64,000 bases of DNA from Winogradskyella sp. (GTDB lineage: Bacteria; Bacteroidota; Bacteroidia; Flavobacteriales; Flavobacteriaceae), in the NCBI RefSeq assembly GCF_003712105.1, contig NZ_RHLG01000007.1:1-64000 (forward strand), given 5' to 3'. Below are positions 55,855 to 64,000 of the stretch, one piece after another; positions within the stretch are counted from its first letter, which is position 1; every line of letters starts with the position of its first letter. A program made the translations under genes and the position numbers. The notes beneath the pieces were generated by a model. The model had not been told where the DNA came from, ran no database searches, and was given only the letters and a program-made list of their open reading frames with translations.

Positions 55855-58032
55855 ATGATTCTAAATAAAAATTATTTAACGATTTATTTCTCATTGTTAA
55901 TTTCAATTTTATCTACTGCTCAAGTTGAAAAGCCAAAAGATTCAACTGAAGCCGAGAAACTAGATCAAGTCTTGATTACTGCAACAAGAACCGTAAGGCA
56001 GTTATCTTCTGTTCCTCTTCCTGCTCAAATAATTACCAAAAAAGAGCTTCAGAATATCAATTCAATAAGACTATCAGATATTCTAGAGGAACAAACTGGT
56101 CTAATTATAGCTGCGGAATTAGATGGTACAGAAGGTATACAAATGCAAGGGCTAAGCTCTCAATATATACTTATACTTATAGATGGTGTTCCATTGGTTG
56201 GCCGTTCATTTGGAGCCTTAAACCTTAATCGTATTAGCGTTGGAAACATTAAACAAATTGAAGTTATAAAAGGTGCATCTTCTAGCCTTTATGGTAATGA
56301 AGCTTTAGGTGGAGTAATAAATATTATTACCGAAACTCCAAAATCTGGATTTAATGGTGATGTTAATTACAGAGGTGGAAGTTTTAATACACACGATACT
56401 GGCATAAACCTTAATTTCAAAAAAGAAAAATTTGGTATAACTACTTTTTTTAATAGAAATAGTAGTGGCGGATACGACTTGGACGAATCTACACCTCAAA
56501 ATACAATTGACCCATTTACAAGTTATACATTTAATAGTAATATTAATTATAAAGTTTCTGACAAAACAGAATTACTTTTATCCGGAAGATATTACTATCA
56601 ATTTCAAGATAATGTTGCTTTAAATGATGAATTTATAGGCGAAAATTCTCTGAACGAATGGAATATAAATTTACGTACTGAACACGAATTTAACACTAAA
56701 TGGAAAAGCTATTTAGAACTTTACGGAAGTCAGTACATAACTGATGATATTTCTACAAGCGATATTACAGGCGAAACATTACGTAATGACTTTGATCAGC
56801 GCTTTTTACGTCCTGAGTTGCGCACAACTTACAAACCTAATGATAATAGTGAGTTTATTTTTGGTGTAGGTATTACCAATGAAAGGTTAGAACGTTCATT
56901 ATTTTCTACAACTCCTGAGTTTAATGCGCCTTATGTCTATACTCAATATGATGGTAATATTTCAGATAAATTAAACATCATTCTTGGAGCTCGTTTTGAT
57001 GCACATAATGTGTATGAATCTCAATTTAGTCCAAAAGCAGCCATACAGTATAAAATTAGTGATAAGATTTCTGTAAAAGGTTCTGTTGGATATGGGTATA
57101 AAGCTCCAGATTTTAGGCAACTTTATTTAGACTTCACTAACGCTGCTGCTGGAGGTTATACAGTTCTTGGATATAATGAAGTACCTCGAAGACTTCAAGA
57201 ATTATTCGAACAAAATTTACTCAACTTTTCAACCATGCCTAATGGTCAAGAATTTTCCAATGCTGAAAAGCAACAAGAAATTAATCTCATAACATCAAAT
57301 TTTAATAGTGATTTGAAAGCTGAAAGTTCTATTAACTTCAACTTAGGATTTGATTTTAAAATAAATAACAATCTAAAATTTAATGTCAACGGTTTTAGGA
57401 ACAACATAACTAATCTTATACAGGTTTTAGTTGTTAGATCTGCTGGTCTTGGAACAGTTACCGACAGACCTCAACTTATAGGTAGAGATAATGGACAAAA
57501 TGTTTTCTCTTATGAAAACAGGGATGAAGTTTATACACAAGGTATAGAAGTAAATGCGGAATGGAAAATAAACAATAATTTCAGGCTTAGTGGTGGTTAT
57601 CAACTACTATATGCATATGATAAAGAAGACCTTGAGAGACTTGATAATGGTTTGGTTTTCGTTAGAGATCCTAATACTCAAGTAGATTTTAGAATAGGTA
57701 GAAGTGATTACATTGGTTTGCAAAATACATCACGTCATAATGCCAATTTAAAACTCTTTTATACGGCTCCAGAGATTGACTTAGACGCTAATATAAGAGC
57801 AACTTACAGAAGTCAATTTGGTTTAGGTGATACAAATGGCAATGGACTTATAGATCGTTTTGATTTAGTCCTAATTGACCCTCAAACAATTGTTGACTTA
57901 GCTATAAATAAAGCTTTTTTCAAAAATTACAGATTAGGAATTGGTGTGGATAACATATTTGATTTAACAGATAATCAGACACCTAATATTCCTGGTCGAA
58001 TATTATATGGAACACTAAATATCAATTTTTAA
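55855..58032 (+). CDS. TonB-dependent heme/iron receptor (HmuR-like)
   Basis: Outer-membrane receptor of 725 residues. The signal peptide ends near 'SILSTAQ' (23), a TonB-box-like segment precedes the plug (about 45-155, 'LDQVLITATRTVRQLSSVPLPAQIITKKEL' and 'IEVIKGASSSLYGNEALGGVINI'), and the barrel ends 'GRILYGTLNINF'. The loop with 'GYKAPDFRQLYLDF' and 'NSDLKAESSINFNLGFDF' resembles the FRAP/NPNL heme-receptor region. The hmuY-like gene follows after 11 nt, which supports heme as ligand. Confidence 0.88.
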   Translation: MILNKNYLTIYFSLLISILSTAQVEKPKDSTEAEKLDQVLITATRTVRQLSSVPLPAQIITKKELQNINSIRLSDILEEQTGLIIAAELDGTEGIQMQGLSSQYILILIDGVPLVGRSFGALNLNRISVGNIKQIEVIKGASSSLYGNEALGGVINIITETPKSGFNGDVNYRGGSFNTHDTGINLNFKKEKFGITTFFNRNSSGGYDLDESTPQNTIDPFTSYTFNSNINYKVSDKTELLLSGRYYYQFQDNVALNDEFIGENSLNEWNINLRTEHEFNTKWKSYLELYGSQYITDDISTSDITGETLRNDFDQRFLRPELRTTYKPNDNSEFIFGVGITNERLERSLFSTTPEFNAPYVYTQYDGNISDKLNIILGARFDAHNVYESQFSPKAAIQYKISDKISVKGSVGYGYKAPDFRQLYLDFTNAAAGGYTVLGYNEVPRRLQELFEQNLLNFSTMPNGQEFSNAEKQQEINLITSNFNSDLKAESSINFNLGFDFKINNNLKFNVNGFRNNITNLIQVLVVRSAGLGTVTDRPQLIGRDNGQNVFSYENRDEVYTQGIEVNAEWKINNNFRLSGGYQLLYAYDKEDLERLDNGLVFVRDPNTQVDFRIGRSDYIGLQNTSRHNANLKLFYTAPEIDLDANIRATYRSQFGLGDTNGNGLIDRFDLVLIDPQTIVDLAINKAFFKNYRLGIGVDNIFDLTDNQTPNIPGRILYGTLNINF

Positions 58033-58043
58033 ATAAATAACAA

Positions 58044-58715
58044 ATGAAGAAGTTTAAATTTTTTTCAATTATAGCTCTAGTGCTATTTTCCTTCTTGTCA
58101 TGTAGTGATGACGATGATGGGCCAAATTTAGTACCAATTGAAGCTGATCAAGTTACCAACCTTTTTGCTCCAATTACAAATCCTCCAGGACCTCCAGGTC
58201 CACCTGCTCCAGATGAAGGTGATTTTACAAAGTTTGATTTCGCAACTGGTGCTGTAACTACAAGTGATACTGAATGGGATATTGCTTTTAGAAGTACAGC
58301 TATTATTGTAAATGGCGGTGTTTCTTCTGGTGCTAATGACGAGCCAGACCGTAATGGAAATGCTGCAGCATACTTCATTGATGAGCCTTTCCAAGATGTA
58401 AATGAAGTAAACACATCAAGCTTTGTACAAGATTCTCAAGCTAGCTATGCTATTATTCGTCAAAGTGATATGGGATGGTATAATTATAGTGGGTTTAATA
58501 ATAATCCACCAATACCAACTGTAGATAATATTATTAGACCTCTTGCAGGTCGCACGCTAGTGTTTAGAACTCGCGATGGGAAATTTGCAAAAGTTCAGAT
58601 TTTAAGCTATTACCAAAACAACCCAAATCCAATTAACAGCTTTACTGACGTACCTAGATATTACACATTTAACTATGTATATCAACCAAATGATGGTGTA
58701 ACTACATTCGAATAA
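58044..58715 (+). CDS. hmuY: HmuY-like lipoprotein without histidine
   Basis: Surface lipoprotein (signal 'FLSCSDDDD', Cys20) of 223 residues. 'TEWDIAFRSTAIIVNGGVSSGAND' (76-99) is the HmuY signature. HmuY of Porphyromonas captures heme with two His residues, but this protein contains no His at all, and the only internal Met is M143 in 'QSDMGWYNYSG'. Heme binding, if any, must use other residues. A collagen-like Pro/Gly stretch (about 47-55, PPGPPGPPA) lies after the lipid anchor as a likely rigid spacer. Co-transcribed with the receptor gene. Confidence 0.85.
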   Translation: MKKFKFFSIIALVLFSFLSCSDDDDGPNLVPIEADQVTNLFAPITNPPGPPGPPAPDEGDFTKFDFATGAVTTSDTEWDIAFRSTAIIVNGGVSSGANDEPDRNGNAAAYFIDEPFQDVNEVNTSSFVQDSQASYAIIRQSDMGWYNYSGFNNNPPIPTVDNIIRPLAGRTLVFRTRDGKFAKVQILSYYQNNPNPINSFTDVPRYYTFNYVYQPNDGVTTFE

Positions 58716-58738
58716 GTTAATTGGAGTTTAATAAAAAA

Positions 58739-58776
58739 GGGCTTTAGAGAGAGTTTATTTTTTCTAAAGCCTTAAT
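58739..58776 (+). terminator. Probable terminator after hmuY
   Basis: GGCTTTAGA (58740-58748) pairs with TCTAAAGCC (58763-58771) across a 14-nt loop. The T-run behind it is broken, so strength is uncertain. Confidence 0.5.
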
Positions 58777-58785
58777 ATTTTTCAT

Positions 58786-58884
58786 ATGCTAAAACTAAAA
58801 TTAATAGCAAAGCGTATTTTAATACTTTTCGTTAGCTTAATTATTGCCTCAATACTAGTAACATTATTGTATTTAAGTATTTGA
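58786..58884 (+). CDS. Possible 32-residue single-helix membrane peptide
   Basis: Starts 'MLKLKLIAKRILILF', continues with a hydrophobic helix through 'LIIASILVTLLYL' and stops at TGA 58884. A basic N-terminus plus one membrane helix is what small membrane proteins look like. It lies after the hmuY terminator and fills most of the gap to the HMG-CoA lyase gene. No homologue recalled, and chance AT-rich open frame is possible. Confidence 0.35.
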   Translation: MLKLKLIAKRILILFVSLIIASILVTLLYLSI

Positions 58885-58900
58885 GTTTTGCACTAGAATA

Positions 58901-59764
58901 CTAGTGATAAAAATTGAAGATTTTACTGGCTTCGTTATAAGCACTTTCAAAAGCTATGGCATTTAAGTCGTGTGCTTTGTGCTGAGTAAGGTAAGATAAC
59001 ACACGTTCTGTAGGCATATTTCCAGTGAGTTCGTCTTTAGCCATTGGGCAACCACCAAATCCCTGAATTGCACCATCAAAACGACGGCATCCTGCTTTGT
59101 AAGCTGCATCAACTTTTTCGTGCCATGTGGTTGGTGTTGTATGTAAATGCGCACCAAATTCTATTTCAGGATATTTTGGAATAAGATTAGAGAATAGATA
59201 AGTAATATTTTCTGGGTTAGAGCTTCCTATGGTATCACTCAAAGATAGAATCTTTACTCCCATTTTTGCTAGTTTTTCAGTCCACTCGCCTACTATATCA
59301 ACATTCCATGGGTCTCCATAAGGATTTCCAAAGCCCATTGAGATATACACTACAACTTCTTTGTTAGTCTTATTTGCTATCTCTAAAATTTCGTTTAATG
59401 TGATAACCGATTGTGCTATAGTCTTATGCGTATTACGCATCTGGAAATTCTCGGAAATTGAAAATGGAAACCCCAAATAATCAATTTGAGGGTGTTTTGA
59501 AGCGTCATCTGCTCCACGAGTATTCGCTATAATTGCTAGCAACTTACTTTTTGTTTCGCTCAAGTCTAATTGTGATAGAACTTGTGCTGTATCTACCATT
59601 TGAGGTATGGCTTTTGGCGACACAAAACTCCCAAAATCAATGGTATCAAAACCCACACGTAATAATGACTGAATGTACTGTACCTTTTTCTCAGTAGGAA
59701 TAAAATCTTTGATACCTTGCATGGCATCTCGAGGACATTCAATAACTTTTACTGGGTTTTTCAC
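58901..59764 (-). CDS. Hydroxymethylglutaryl-CoA lyase
   Basis: Splits HMG-CoA into acetoacetate and acetyl-CoA at the end of leucine degradation. The 287 residues form a TIM barrel with 'VIECPRDAMQG' (catalytic Arg), 'GAHLHTTP' (metal His) and the signature 'GFGGCPMAKDELTGNMPTE' with the catalytic Cys loop. Typical length. The 192 nt upstream hold a strong inverted repeat at 59814-59844 and otherwise nothing clear. Confidence 0.95.
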   Translation of the reverse strand: MKNPVKVIECPRDAMQGIKDFIPTEKKVQYIQSLLRVGFDTIDFGSFVSPKAIPQMVDTAQVLSQLDLSETKSKLLAIIANTRGADDASKHPQIDYLGFPFSISENFQMRNTHKTIAQSVITLNEILEIANKTNKEVVVYISMGFGNPYGDPWNVDIVGEWTEKLAKMGVKILSLSDTIGSSNPENITYLFSNLIPKYPEIEFGAHLHTTPTTWHEKVDAAYKAGCRRFDGAIQGFGGCPMAKDELTGNMPTERVLSYLTQHKAHDLNAIAFESAYNEASKIFNFYH

Positions 59765-59813
59765 ACGTTTAAATTTTAATAATTACATGACTATTAGTTA
59801 ATTATAAAATTAA

Positions 59814-59844
59814 GAACGTGTGTAATCACTCATTACATTCGTTC
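59814..59844. repeat. Two-tier inverted repeat upstream of HMG-CoA lyase
   Basis: GAACG-TG-TGTAAT-CACTC-ATTACA-TT-CGTTC: two nested pairs of arms symmetrical around a 5-nt centre, about 50-80 nt before the gene's ATG. This is the shape of a dimer operator or a stable leader hairpin. No regulator gene is adjacent. Confidence 0.55.
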
Positions 59845-59956
59845 TCTTATTAAAAATTTCAAACATTCACGGTTGTGATTATATTTTTAAAATTTATTAA
59901 TACTCGTTTCATTAGCGTAAAGATATAATTAATAGGACGAATTCCTAGCTCATAAA

Positions 59957-60574
59957 TTACAGTAATATAAATACCGCTATCCCTATAAAAACTACAATCT
60001 GTAACCACTTTAAAACCAGACCAGAATTCTTATTATTAAGAATAAAAGACCTCACTATTCCTGCTAAAAGGGCAATAGAAGAAAATACAGTTGCTGATAC
60101 TAAAATAAAAAGACCTCCAAGTATATAAAATTGTAAGACCTTACTCATATCATCACTGAATAAAAATGCGGGAAAAAATGCTAAAAAGAAAATCGTAACC
60201 TTCGGATTGAGGACATTCATGAAAAACCCTTGAACAAATAGTTGAAGCTTGGTTTTTTTTGGAGAGTCACTTTCGTCGATACTTATTTTTCCATCAGATT
60301 TAAATACTCTATAAGCCAAATACAACAAATATATGGCACCAAGTATTTTGATAATTAAAAATATGGTGTCGTTATCTCTAATCAATGCTGAAACACCAAA
60401 TGCTAATAAAGATGTATGAATAATACATCCTGTCATTAAGCCTGCCACTGTAGAAAGCGCATGCCACTTACTATTGGTTAAACTCTGAACCAATACAAAA
60501 ATATTATCCGGGCCTGGAGAAATGGCCAAAGCCGCAGTAGCAGAAGCAAATAGTAGAAGCGTTTCGTAGTTCAA
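59957..60574 (-). CDS. LysE-family amino-acid exporter
   Basis: Inner-membrane exporter of 205 residues with six hydrophobic segments. The family start 'LLLFASATAALAISPGPDNIFVLVQSLTNSKWHALSTVAGLMTGCIIHTSLLAFGVSAL' is clear, and 'GFFMNVLNPKVTIFFLAFFPAF' is the second conserved block. The exported amino acid cannot be told. A minus-strand -7 box TAGATTTG at 60595-60588 supports the start. Confidence 0.92.
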   Translation of the reverse strand: MNYETLLLFASATAALAISPGPDNIFVLVQSLTNSKWHALSTVAGLMTGCIIHTSLLAFGVSALIRDNDTIFLIIKILGAIYLLYLAYRVFKSDGKISIDESDSPKKTKLQLFVQGFFMNVLNPKVTIFFLAFFPAFLFSDDMSKVLQFYILGGLFILVSATVFSSIALLAGIVRSFILNNKNSGLVLKWLQIVVFIGIAVFILL

Positions 60575-60659
60575 AATAAAAATTTATCAAATCTATAAAT
60601 TTTGTGTAAGTAATAACAAATCATTACGTCTATCAATTATAAATCAAACCTATCAGTCA

Positions 60660-61577
60660 ATGAAAAAACTTTTACTCCTACTTTTTTTACCTAGTATTGT
60701 AATTACTCAAACCTCTGTAAATTACGAAATCACATTCCAAAGTGTATGGAATGCTGGTCACCATGGCACATTACCTGGAAGTGCACATTGGTCTGATTTT
60801 GTTGGTGCTACGCATAATGACCAAATCACATTTTGGGAAATTGGTGGTTTTGCGTCTCCTGGAATTGAAGATGTTGCTGAGTTAGGTCAAAATACAGATT
60901 TCTTTAATGAAGTCAATGAGGCTATCAATCCTTTAGTTGGAAGCCCAACAGCAGACCAGTGGTTACAACAAGGGTTTTCTCCTTTTGCCGCTATTAGTTC
61001 ATCGACTTTAATGACAGTGAATGTGCATGAAGATTTTCCTTTAATAACACTTGCAACTATGGTAGCACCAAGTCCTGATTGGTTTTCGGGAGTTAGTGGA
61101 TATTCTTTAAAAAATCCTGATGGCTCATGGAAAACTACTCATAGTGTACCTGTATTTGTGTACGATGCTGGTACCGAAGATGGTATGGCATATAGTTTGA
61201 GTAACGCAGCGACAAGCCCTCATGTAGCGATATCAGTAAGAAATATGTTTTTGTTTAATGGCGTGTATTCTCAAGGTGATGAAAAGGTAGGTGATATTAC
61301 ATTTACATTACTATCCCAACTAGATGTTGAAGATTTTGAAAATCTCAAATCGGTTACAATTAGTCCTAATCCTACTAATGGTTTAACAACAATTTCTAAT
61401 TTAAATAGAATTGCAAATTCATTAGATATTTACGACATCTTAGGAAAGCGTGTACATACGCAATCCATTGAAAACTTAGATAGTGTAGACCTTGATTTAC
61501 ATCTAAAGTCTGGCATTTACCTTGTGAATATTAAGTCAGATTCTGGTGTAGAAAGTAGAAAGCTAATTATTAACTAG
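60660..61577 (+). CDS. Spondin-domain protein with T9SS sorting domain
   Basis: Secreted protein of 305 residues. The signal peptide ends near 'PSIVITQ'. A spondin N-terminal domain (about 20-215) is shown by '[55 protein letters not shown]' and '[17 protein letters not shown]'. The last 75 residues are a T9SS sorting domain ('[18 protein letters not shown]', 'IYDILGKRV', '[21 protein letters not shown]'). It is likely displayed on the surface, where spondin domains mediate adhesion. Its end overlaps pyrD by 8 nt, convergently. Confidence 0.9.
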   Translation: MKKLLLLLFLPSIVITQTSVNYEITFQSVWNAGHHGTLPGSAHWSDFVGATHNDQITFWEIGGFASPGIEDVAELGQNTDFFNEVNEAINPLVGSPTADQWLQQGFSPFAAISSSTLMTVNVHEDFPLITLATMVAPSPDWFSGVSGYSLKNPDGSWKTTHSVPVFVYDAGTEDGMAYSLSNAATSPHVAISVRNMFLFNGVYSQGDEKVGDITFTLLSQLDVEDFENLKSVTISPNPTNGLTTISNLNRIANSLDIYDILGKRVHTQSIENLDSVDLDLHLKSGIYLVNIKSDSGVESRKLIIN

Positions 61578-62595
61578 CAGTAGTATTTAAAAGCGCCTTA
61601 TTAATAGATTTTACGAGTCTCGGACCTTCGTAGATAAATCCTGTATACAACTGTACTAAGTCTGCTCCTGCTTCTAGTTTTTCTATAGCATCTTTAGCCG
61701 AATGTATGCCTCCTACTCCAATTATTGGAAACGCTTTGTTACTTTTTTCTACCAAAAACCTAATAACTTCAGTAGACTTTTTAGTCAATGGTTTACCACT
61801 TAGGCCTCCTACTTCATCCCTATTTTTGCTTTGCAATCCTTCTCTTGAAATGGTTGTATTTGTAGCGATTACACCATCAATTTTAGTTTCAGAAACAATA
61901 GCAATAATATCCAGTAATTGCCCTTCGGTTAAATCGGGAGCAATTTTTAATAAGATTGGTTTTGTTTTCGGGCGTTTAAAATTAAGAGCCTGTAATTCTC
62001 TAAGTAAATGCGTTAGTGGCTCTTTGTCTTGTAACGCTCTTAAGTTTGGAGTGTTTGGAGAACTTACGTTGACCACAAAATAATCTACATAGTCATATAA
62101 AGCATCAAAACAAAGCTTATAATCTTCTACAGCAGAATCATTTGGAGTCACTTTATTTTTACCAATATTTCCACCTATTAAAACGCCTGAGTTTTGTTTT
62201 AATCGATCCACTGCCTTAAATACGCCACCATTATTAAAGCCCATTCTGTTGATTACTGCATTATCTTCTTTAAGACGAAAGAGTCGTTTTTTAGGGTTTC
62301 CGGATTGAGGCTTGGGTGTTAATGTGCCGATTTCTATAAAACCAAAACCAAAGTTTGATAGTTCATTATAAAGCTTAGCATCTTTATCAAAACCCGCTGC
62401 CAATCCTACTGGATTTTTAAAAGTTAAACCAAAAAGTTCTCTTTCTAAGGATTTATGTTCTACAACATAACGGCTTCTGAACATACCTTTGAATCCGGGA
62501 ATTTTAGTAAAAAAACGAATTAATGAAAACGTAAGATGATGTACTTTTTCTGGATCTAGTAAGAATAAAAATGGTCGGATTAGTATTTTGTACAT
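61570..62595 (-). CDS. pyrD: Dihydroorotate dehydrogenase (quinone), class 2
   Basis: Membrane-associated FMN enzyme oxidising dihydroorotate in pyrimidine synthesis and passing electrons to menaquinone. The 341 residues begin with the class 2 N-terminal helices ('[22 protein letters not shown]'), then '[30 protein letters not shown]' and '[15 protein letters not shown]' containing the catalytic Ser. Full length. Confidence 0.95.
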   Translation of the reverse strand: MYKILIRPFLFLLDPEKVHHLTFSLIRFFTKIPGFKGMFRSRYVVEHKSLERELFGLTFKNPVGLAAGFDKDAKLYNELSNFGFGFIEIGTLTPKPQSGNPKKRLFRLKEDNAVINRMGFNNGGVFKAVDRLKQNSGVLIGGNIGKNKVTPNDSAVEDYKLCFDALYDYVDYFVVNVSSPNTPNLRALQDKEPLTHLLRELQALNFKRPKTKPILLKIAPDLTEGQLLDIIAIVSETKIDGVIATNTTISREGLQSKNRDEVGGLSGKPLTKKSTEVIRFLVEKSNKAFPIIGVGGIHSAKDAIEKLEAGADLVQLYTGFIYEGPRLVKSINKALLNTTAS

Positions 62596-62673
62596 GTCTT
62601 CCTAATTGCTATGCAAAAATAAGAATCCTAATATTTATTTACCCGTATAAAATGCCTAAGATTATAGTTTTTT

Positions 62674-63336
62674 TTAAGAAGAATGTTTAATGTATTTTTC
62701 AACGACAACAGCCGTTATAATTACTAAATAAAATTGCCCCATAAGACCTACTAATATAGCTGCTTTTTGGGCTACTGGAATTGTAGGTACAATTTCGCCA
62801 TAACCTATTGTTAGCAAAGTTATATAGGCATAATATAATATGCCATCAGATTTTAAAGTAATATCATTGGTTTCCATTAAAGCACCAACAAAAGCGCCTG
62901 GATTAGTCAATTCGATAGACATAAATAAAAAGAATGCTAAGAATCCTAATGATATATAGCCACTCATTAAACCCATAATTACATTTTTTGTAACCCGCTC
63001 TGCCTGCCATACCTGTTTAATTATATTCCAAGCTACTGTTATATAAAAGATGAAATAAATTGAAAGTCTTATAAGTATGTTCTCTGTATTCTGTCGTCTA
63101 GATATCATCTCAAAACCAAACGCAAATGCAGAGATTACAAACAATACTATAAAAAACCACGTTAATTTTTTATTCTTAGAAATCATTAATATTCCAGCCG
63201 CAATACTAACTAGATAAAAAAGCGGTAATAGAACGAATTCGTAAAATTCTATCGGAAAAAATAATGACCCAAATAGAATTGTTAATTGTGTAATTAAAAA
63301 AATCTCAAATCGTAGACTATATAATCGGTTAATCAT
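62674..63336 (-). CDS. Potassium-channel-like membrane protein
   Basis: Membrane protein of 220 residues from the Met encoded at 63336 ('MINRLYSLRFEIFLITQ'). The alternative ATG at 63360 lies deeper inside the RND gene. Several N-terminal helices precede a pore loop with the K+ selectivity filter 'LYYAYITLLTIGYGEIVPTIP' (TIGYG) and a final helix 'AAILVGLMGQFYLVIITAVVVEKYI'. No cytoplasmic RCK domain, so gating is unclear. It overlaps the RND stop by 8 nt. Confidence 0.88.
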   Translation of the reverse strand: MINRLYSLRFEIFLITQLTILFGSLFFPIEFYEFVLLPLFYLVSIAAGILMISKNKKLTWFFIVLFVISAFAFGFEMISRRQNTENILIRLSIYFIFYITVAWNIIKQVWQAERVTKNVIMGLMSGYISLGFLAFFLFMSIELTNPGAFVGALMETNDITLKSDGILYYAYITLLTIGYGEIVPTIPVAQKAAILVGLMGQFYLVIITAVVVEKYIKHSS

Positions 63337-64000
63337 CCAATAATTGTTCATTAAATTCATAACCTTTATAACTTACTTTATATAAAGCACTGTACAAAGA
63401 TGGAATAAAAAGTAAGGTTATTATAGTACCAAACAATAATCCAATCATAATACTAACTGCCATACCTTCCCACATTTCACCACCAGAAATATATAAAGGT
63501 ACTAAACCAAGTACTGTAGTAAATGTAGATAATAAAATAGGCCTAAAACGTTGCAAACAAGCAGCAATAACTGCATCTTGATCGGTTCGTCCTGCAGTGA
63601 GCTCTACTTCCATACGATCAATAAGTACAATGGCATTATTTATTACAATACCTGCTAATGAAATCACTCCCAAAAACGGCATAAATCCAAATGGCTCTTG
63701 AAATGTAAGCAACCCAATAACTACTCCAATAATTCCAAGCGGAATAGTTAATACAACCATTGTCATCTTTCGAAATGAATTAAACTGAATAATAAGTAGA
63801 AGTACAATAATAAAACCTGAAATTGGCAAATAACCAATAATTGGGCCCATGTTATCAGCAGTTTGTTGAGCATCACCTCCTAAAGAATATGTGTATTGAT
63901 CTGGCCAAACATCGGCAGCTTGTTCTTCTAACCATGGCGTCATAATTGCCATTGTTGCAGCAGCATTTCCTTCTTCACGTAACTCACTACTTACATTAAT
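63329..64000 (-). CDS. RND-family efflux transporter, C-terminal part (runs off the window)
   Basis: Inner-membrane AcrB/HAE-type pump. The frame stays open to the window edge, so 223 residues of the C-terminus are visible. 'LTIPLGIIGVVIGLLTFQEPFGFMPFLGVISLAGIVINNAIVLIDRMEVELTAGRTDQDAVIAACLQRFRPILLSTFTTVLGLVPLYISGG' is typical of helices 10-12. It should be about four times longer, with the membrane-fusion gene presumably beyond the edge. Confidence 0.93.
   Translation of the reverse strand: MNVSSELREEGNAAATMAIMTPWLEEQAADVWPDQYTYSLGGDAQQTADNMGPIIGYLPISGFIIVLLLIIQFNSFRKMTMVVLTIPLGIIGVVIGLLTFQEPFGFMPFLGVISLAGIVINNAIVLIDRMEVELTAGRTDQDAVIAACLQRFRPILLSTFTTVLGLVPLYISGGEMWEGMAVSIMIGLLFGTIITLLFIPSLYSALYKVSYKGYEFNEQLLDD

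Noticed and set aside
58128-58414. Open frames on the minus strand inside hmuY
   Set aside because: Antisense shadows of an identified gene, with no promoter or recognisable protein features.

Overview
The window is chromosomal DNA of a marine-type member of the Flavobacteriaceae (Bacteroidota). The evidence is its low GC content, promoters of the Bacteroidota type (TTG, about 19 nt, TANNTTTG) upstream of many genes, almost no Shine-Dalgarno sequences, two secreted proteins with type IX secretion (T9SS) C-terminal sorting domains, several 'SCDSDDD'-type lipoproteins, split transketolase subunits and a flavobacterial carotenoid gene set. There is no sign of phage, plasmid, transposon or CRISPR. 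Genes are dense and no gene-free stretch exceeds 300 bases.

Layout. 0.2-3.5 kb: thrS-infC-rpmI-rplT translation operon, with infC apparently starting on a non-ATG (AUA) codon. 3.5-11.9 kb (minus strand): class III cyclase, a secreted GATase1/ThuA-like protein, dnaB, accA, a DMT transporter, an LptF/LptG permease and tgt. 12.0-17.3 kb: split transketolase, an outer-membrane barrel, an FKBP-like lipoprotein, an S4 RNA-binding protein, a phosphoribosyltransferase and aroK. 17.4-17.6 kb: tRNA-Lys and tRNA-Leu. 17.7-21.4 kb: a MerR/B12-binding regulator followed by crtI-crtB-crtZ. 21.4-26.4 kb: TlpA-like thioredoxin, a duplicated-domain lipoprotein, a Crp/Fnr regulator, a FadL-like porin and a Trp/Gly/Asn- and Ser/Arg-rich lipoprotein. 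26.5-30.9 kb: proS, tRNA-Glu, rpsT, aconitase. 31.2-36.3 kb: a MoxR ATPase with three SurA/parvulin-type foldases. 37.6-40.8 kb: a second carotenoid cluster, crtD-cruF-crtY. 40.9-43.7 kb: guaB and a PhoD-like phosphoesterase. 43.8-58.7 kb: a 15-kb iron/heme acquisition island. 58.9-64 kb: HMG-CoA lyase, a LysE exporter, a T9SS spondin-domain protein, pyrD, a K+-type channel and the end of an RND pump cut by the window edge.

The two carotenoid clusters complement each other. CrtB and CrtI make lycopene, CruF hydrates and CrtD desaturates one end, CrtY cyclises the other and CrtZ hydroxylates the ring, so a monocyclic saproxanthin/myxol-type xanthophyll is the predicted product. The first cluster is headed by a CarH/LitR-like cobalamin-binding MerR protein whose promoter carries a perfect dyad exactly filling the 19-nt spacer.

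The iron/heme island is the most interesting part. It combines two TonB-dependent receptors, a histidine-free HmuY-like lipoprotein, a DUF4856/imelysin-like pair, a vitamin-K-carboxylase-like HTTM protein, a membrane PepSY-flavodoxin-reductase fusion, and a DUF2271 protein with a motif matching sites of covalent flavinylation. A near-identical 23-bp imperfect palindrome occurs at four positions at three promoters of the island, which suggests one dedicated regulon. I infer that receptors and lipoproteins bring in iron or heme while the reductase and flavinylated protein supply periplasmic electrons.
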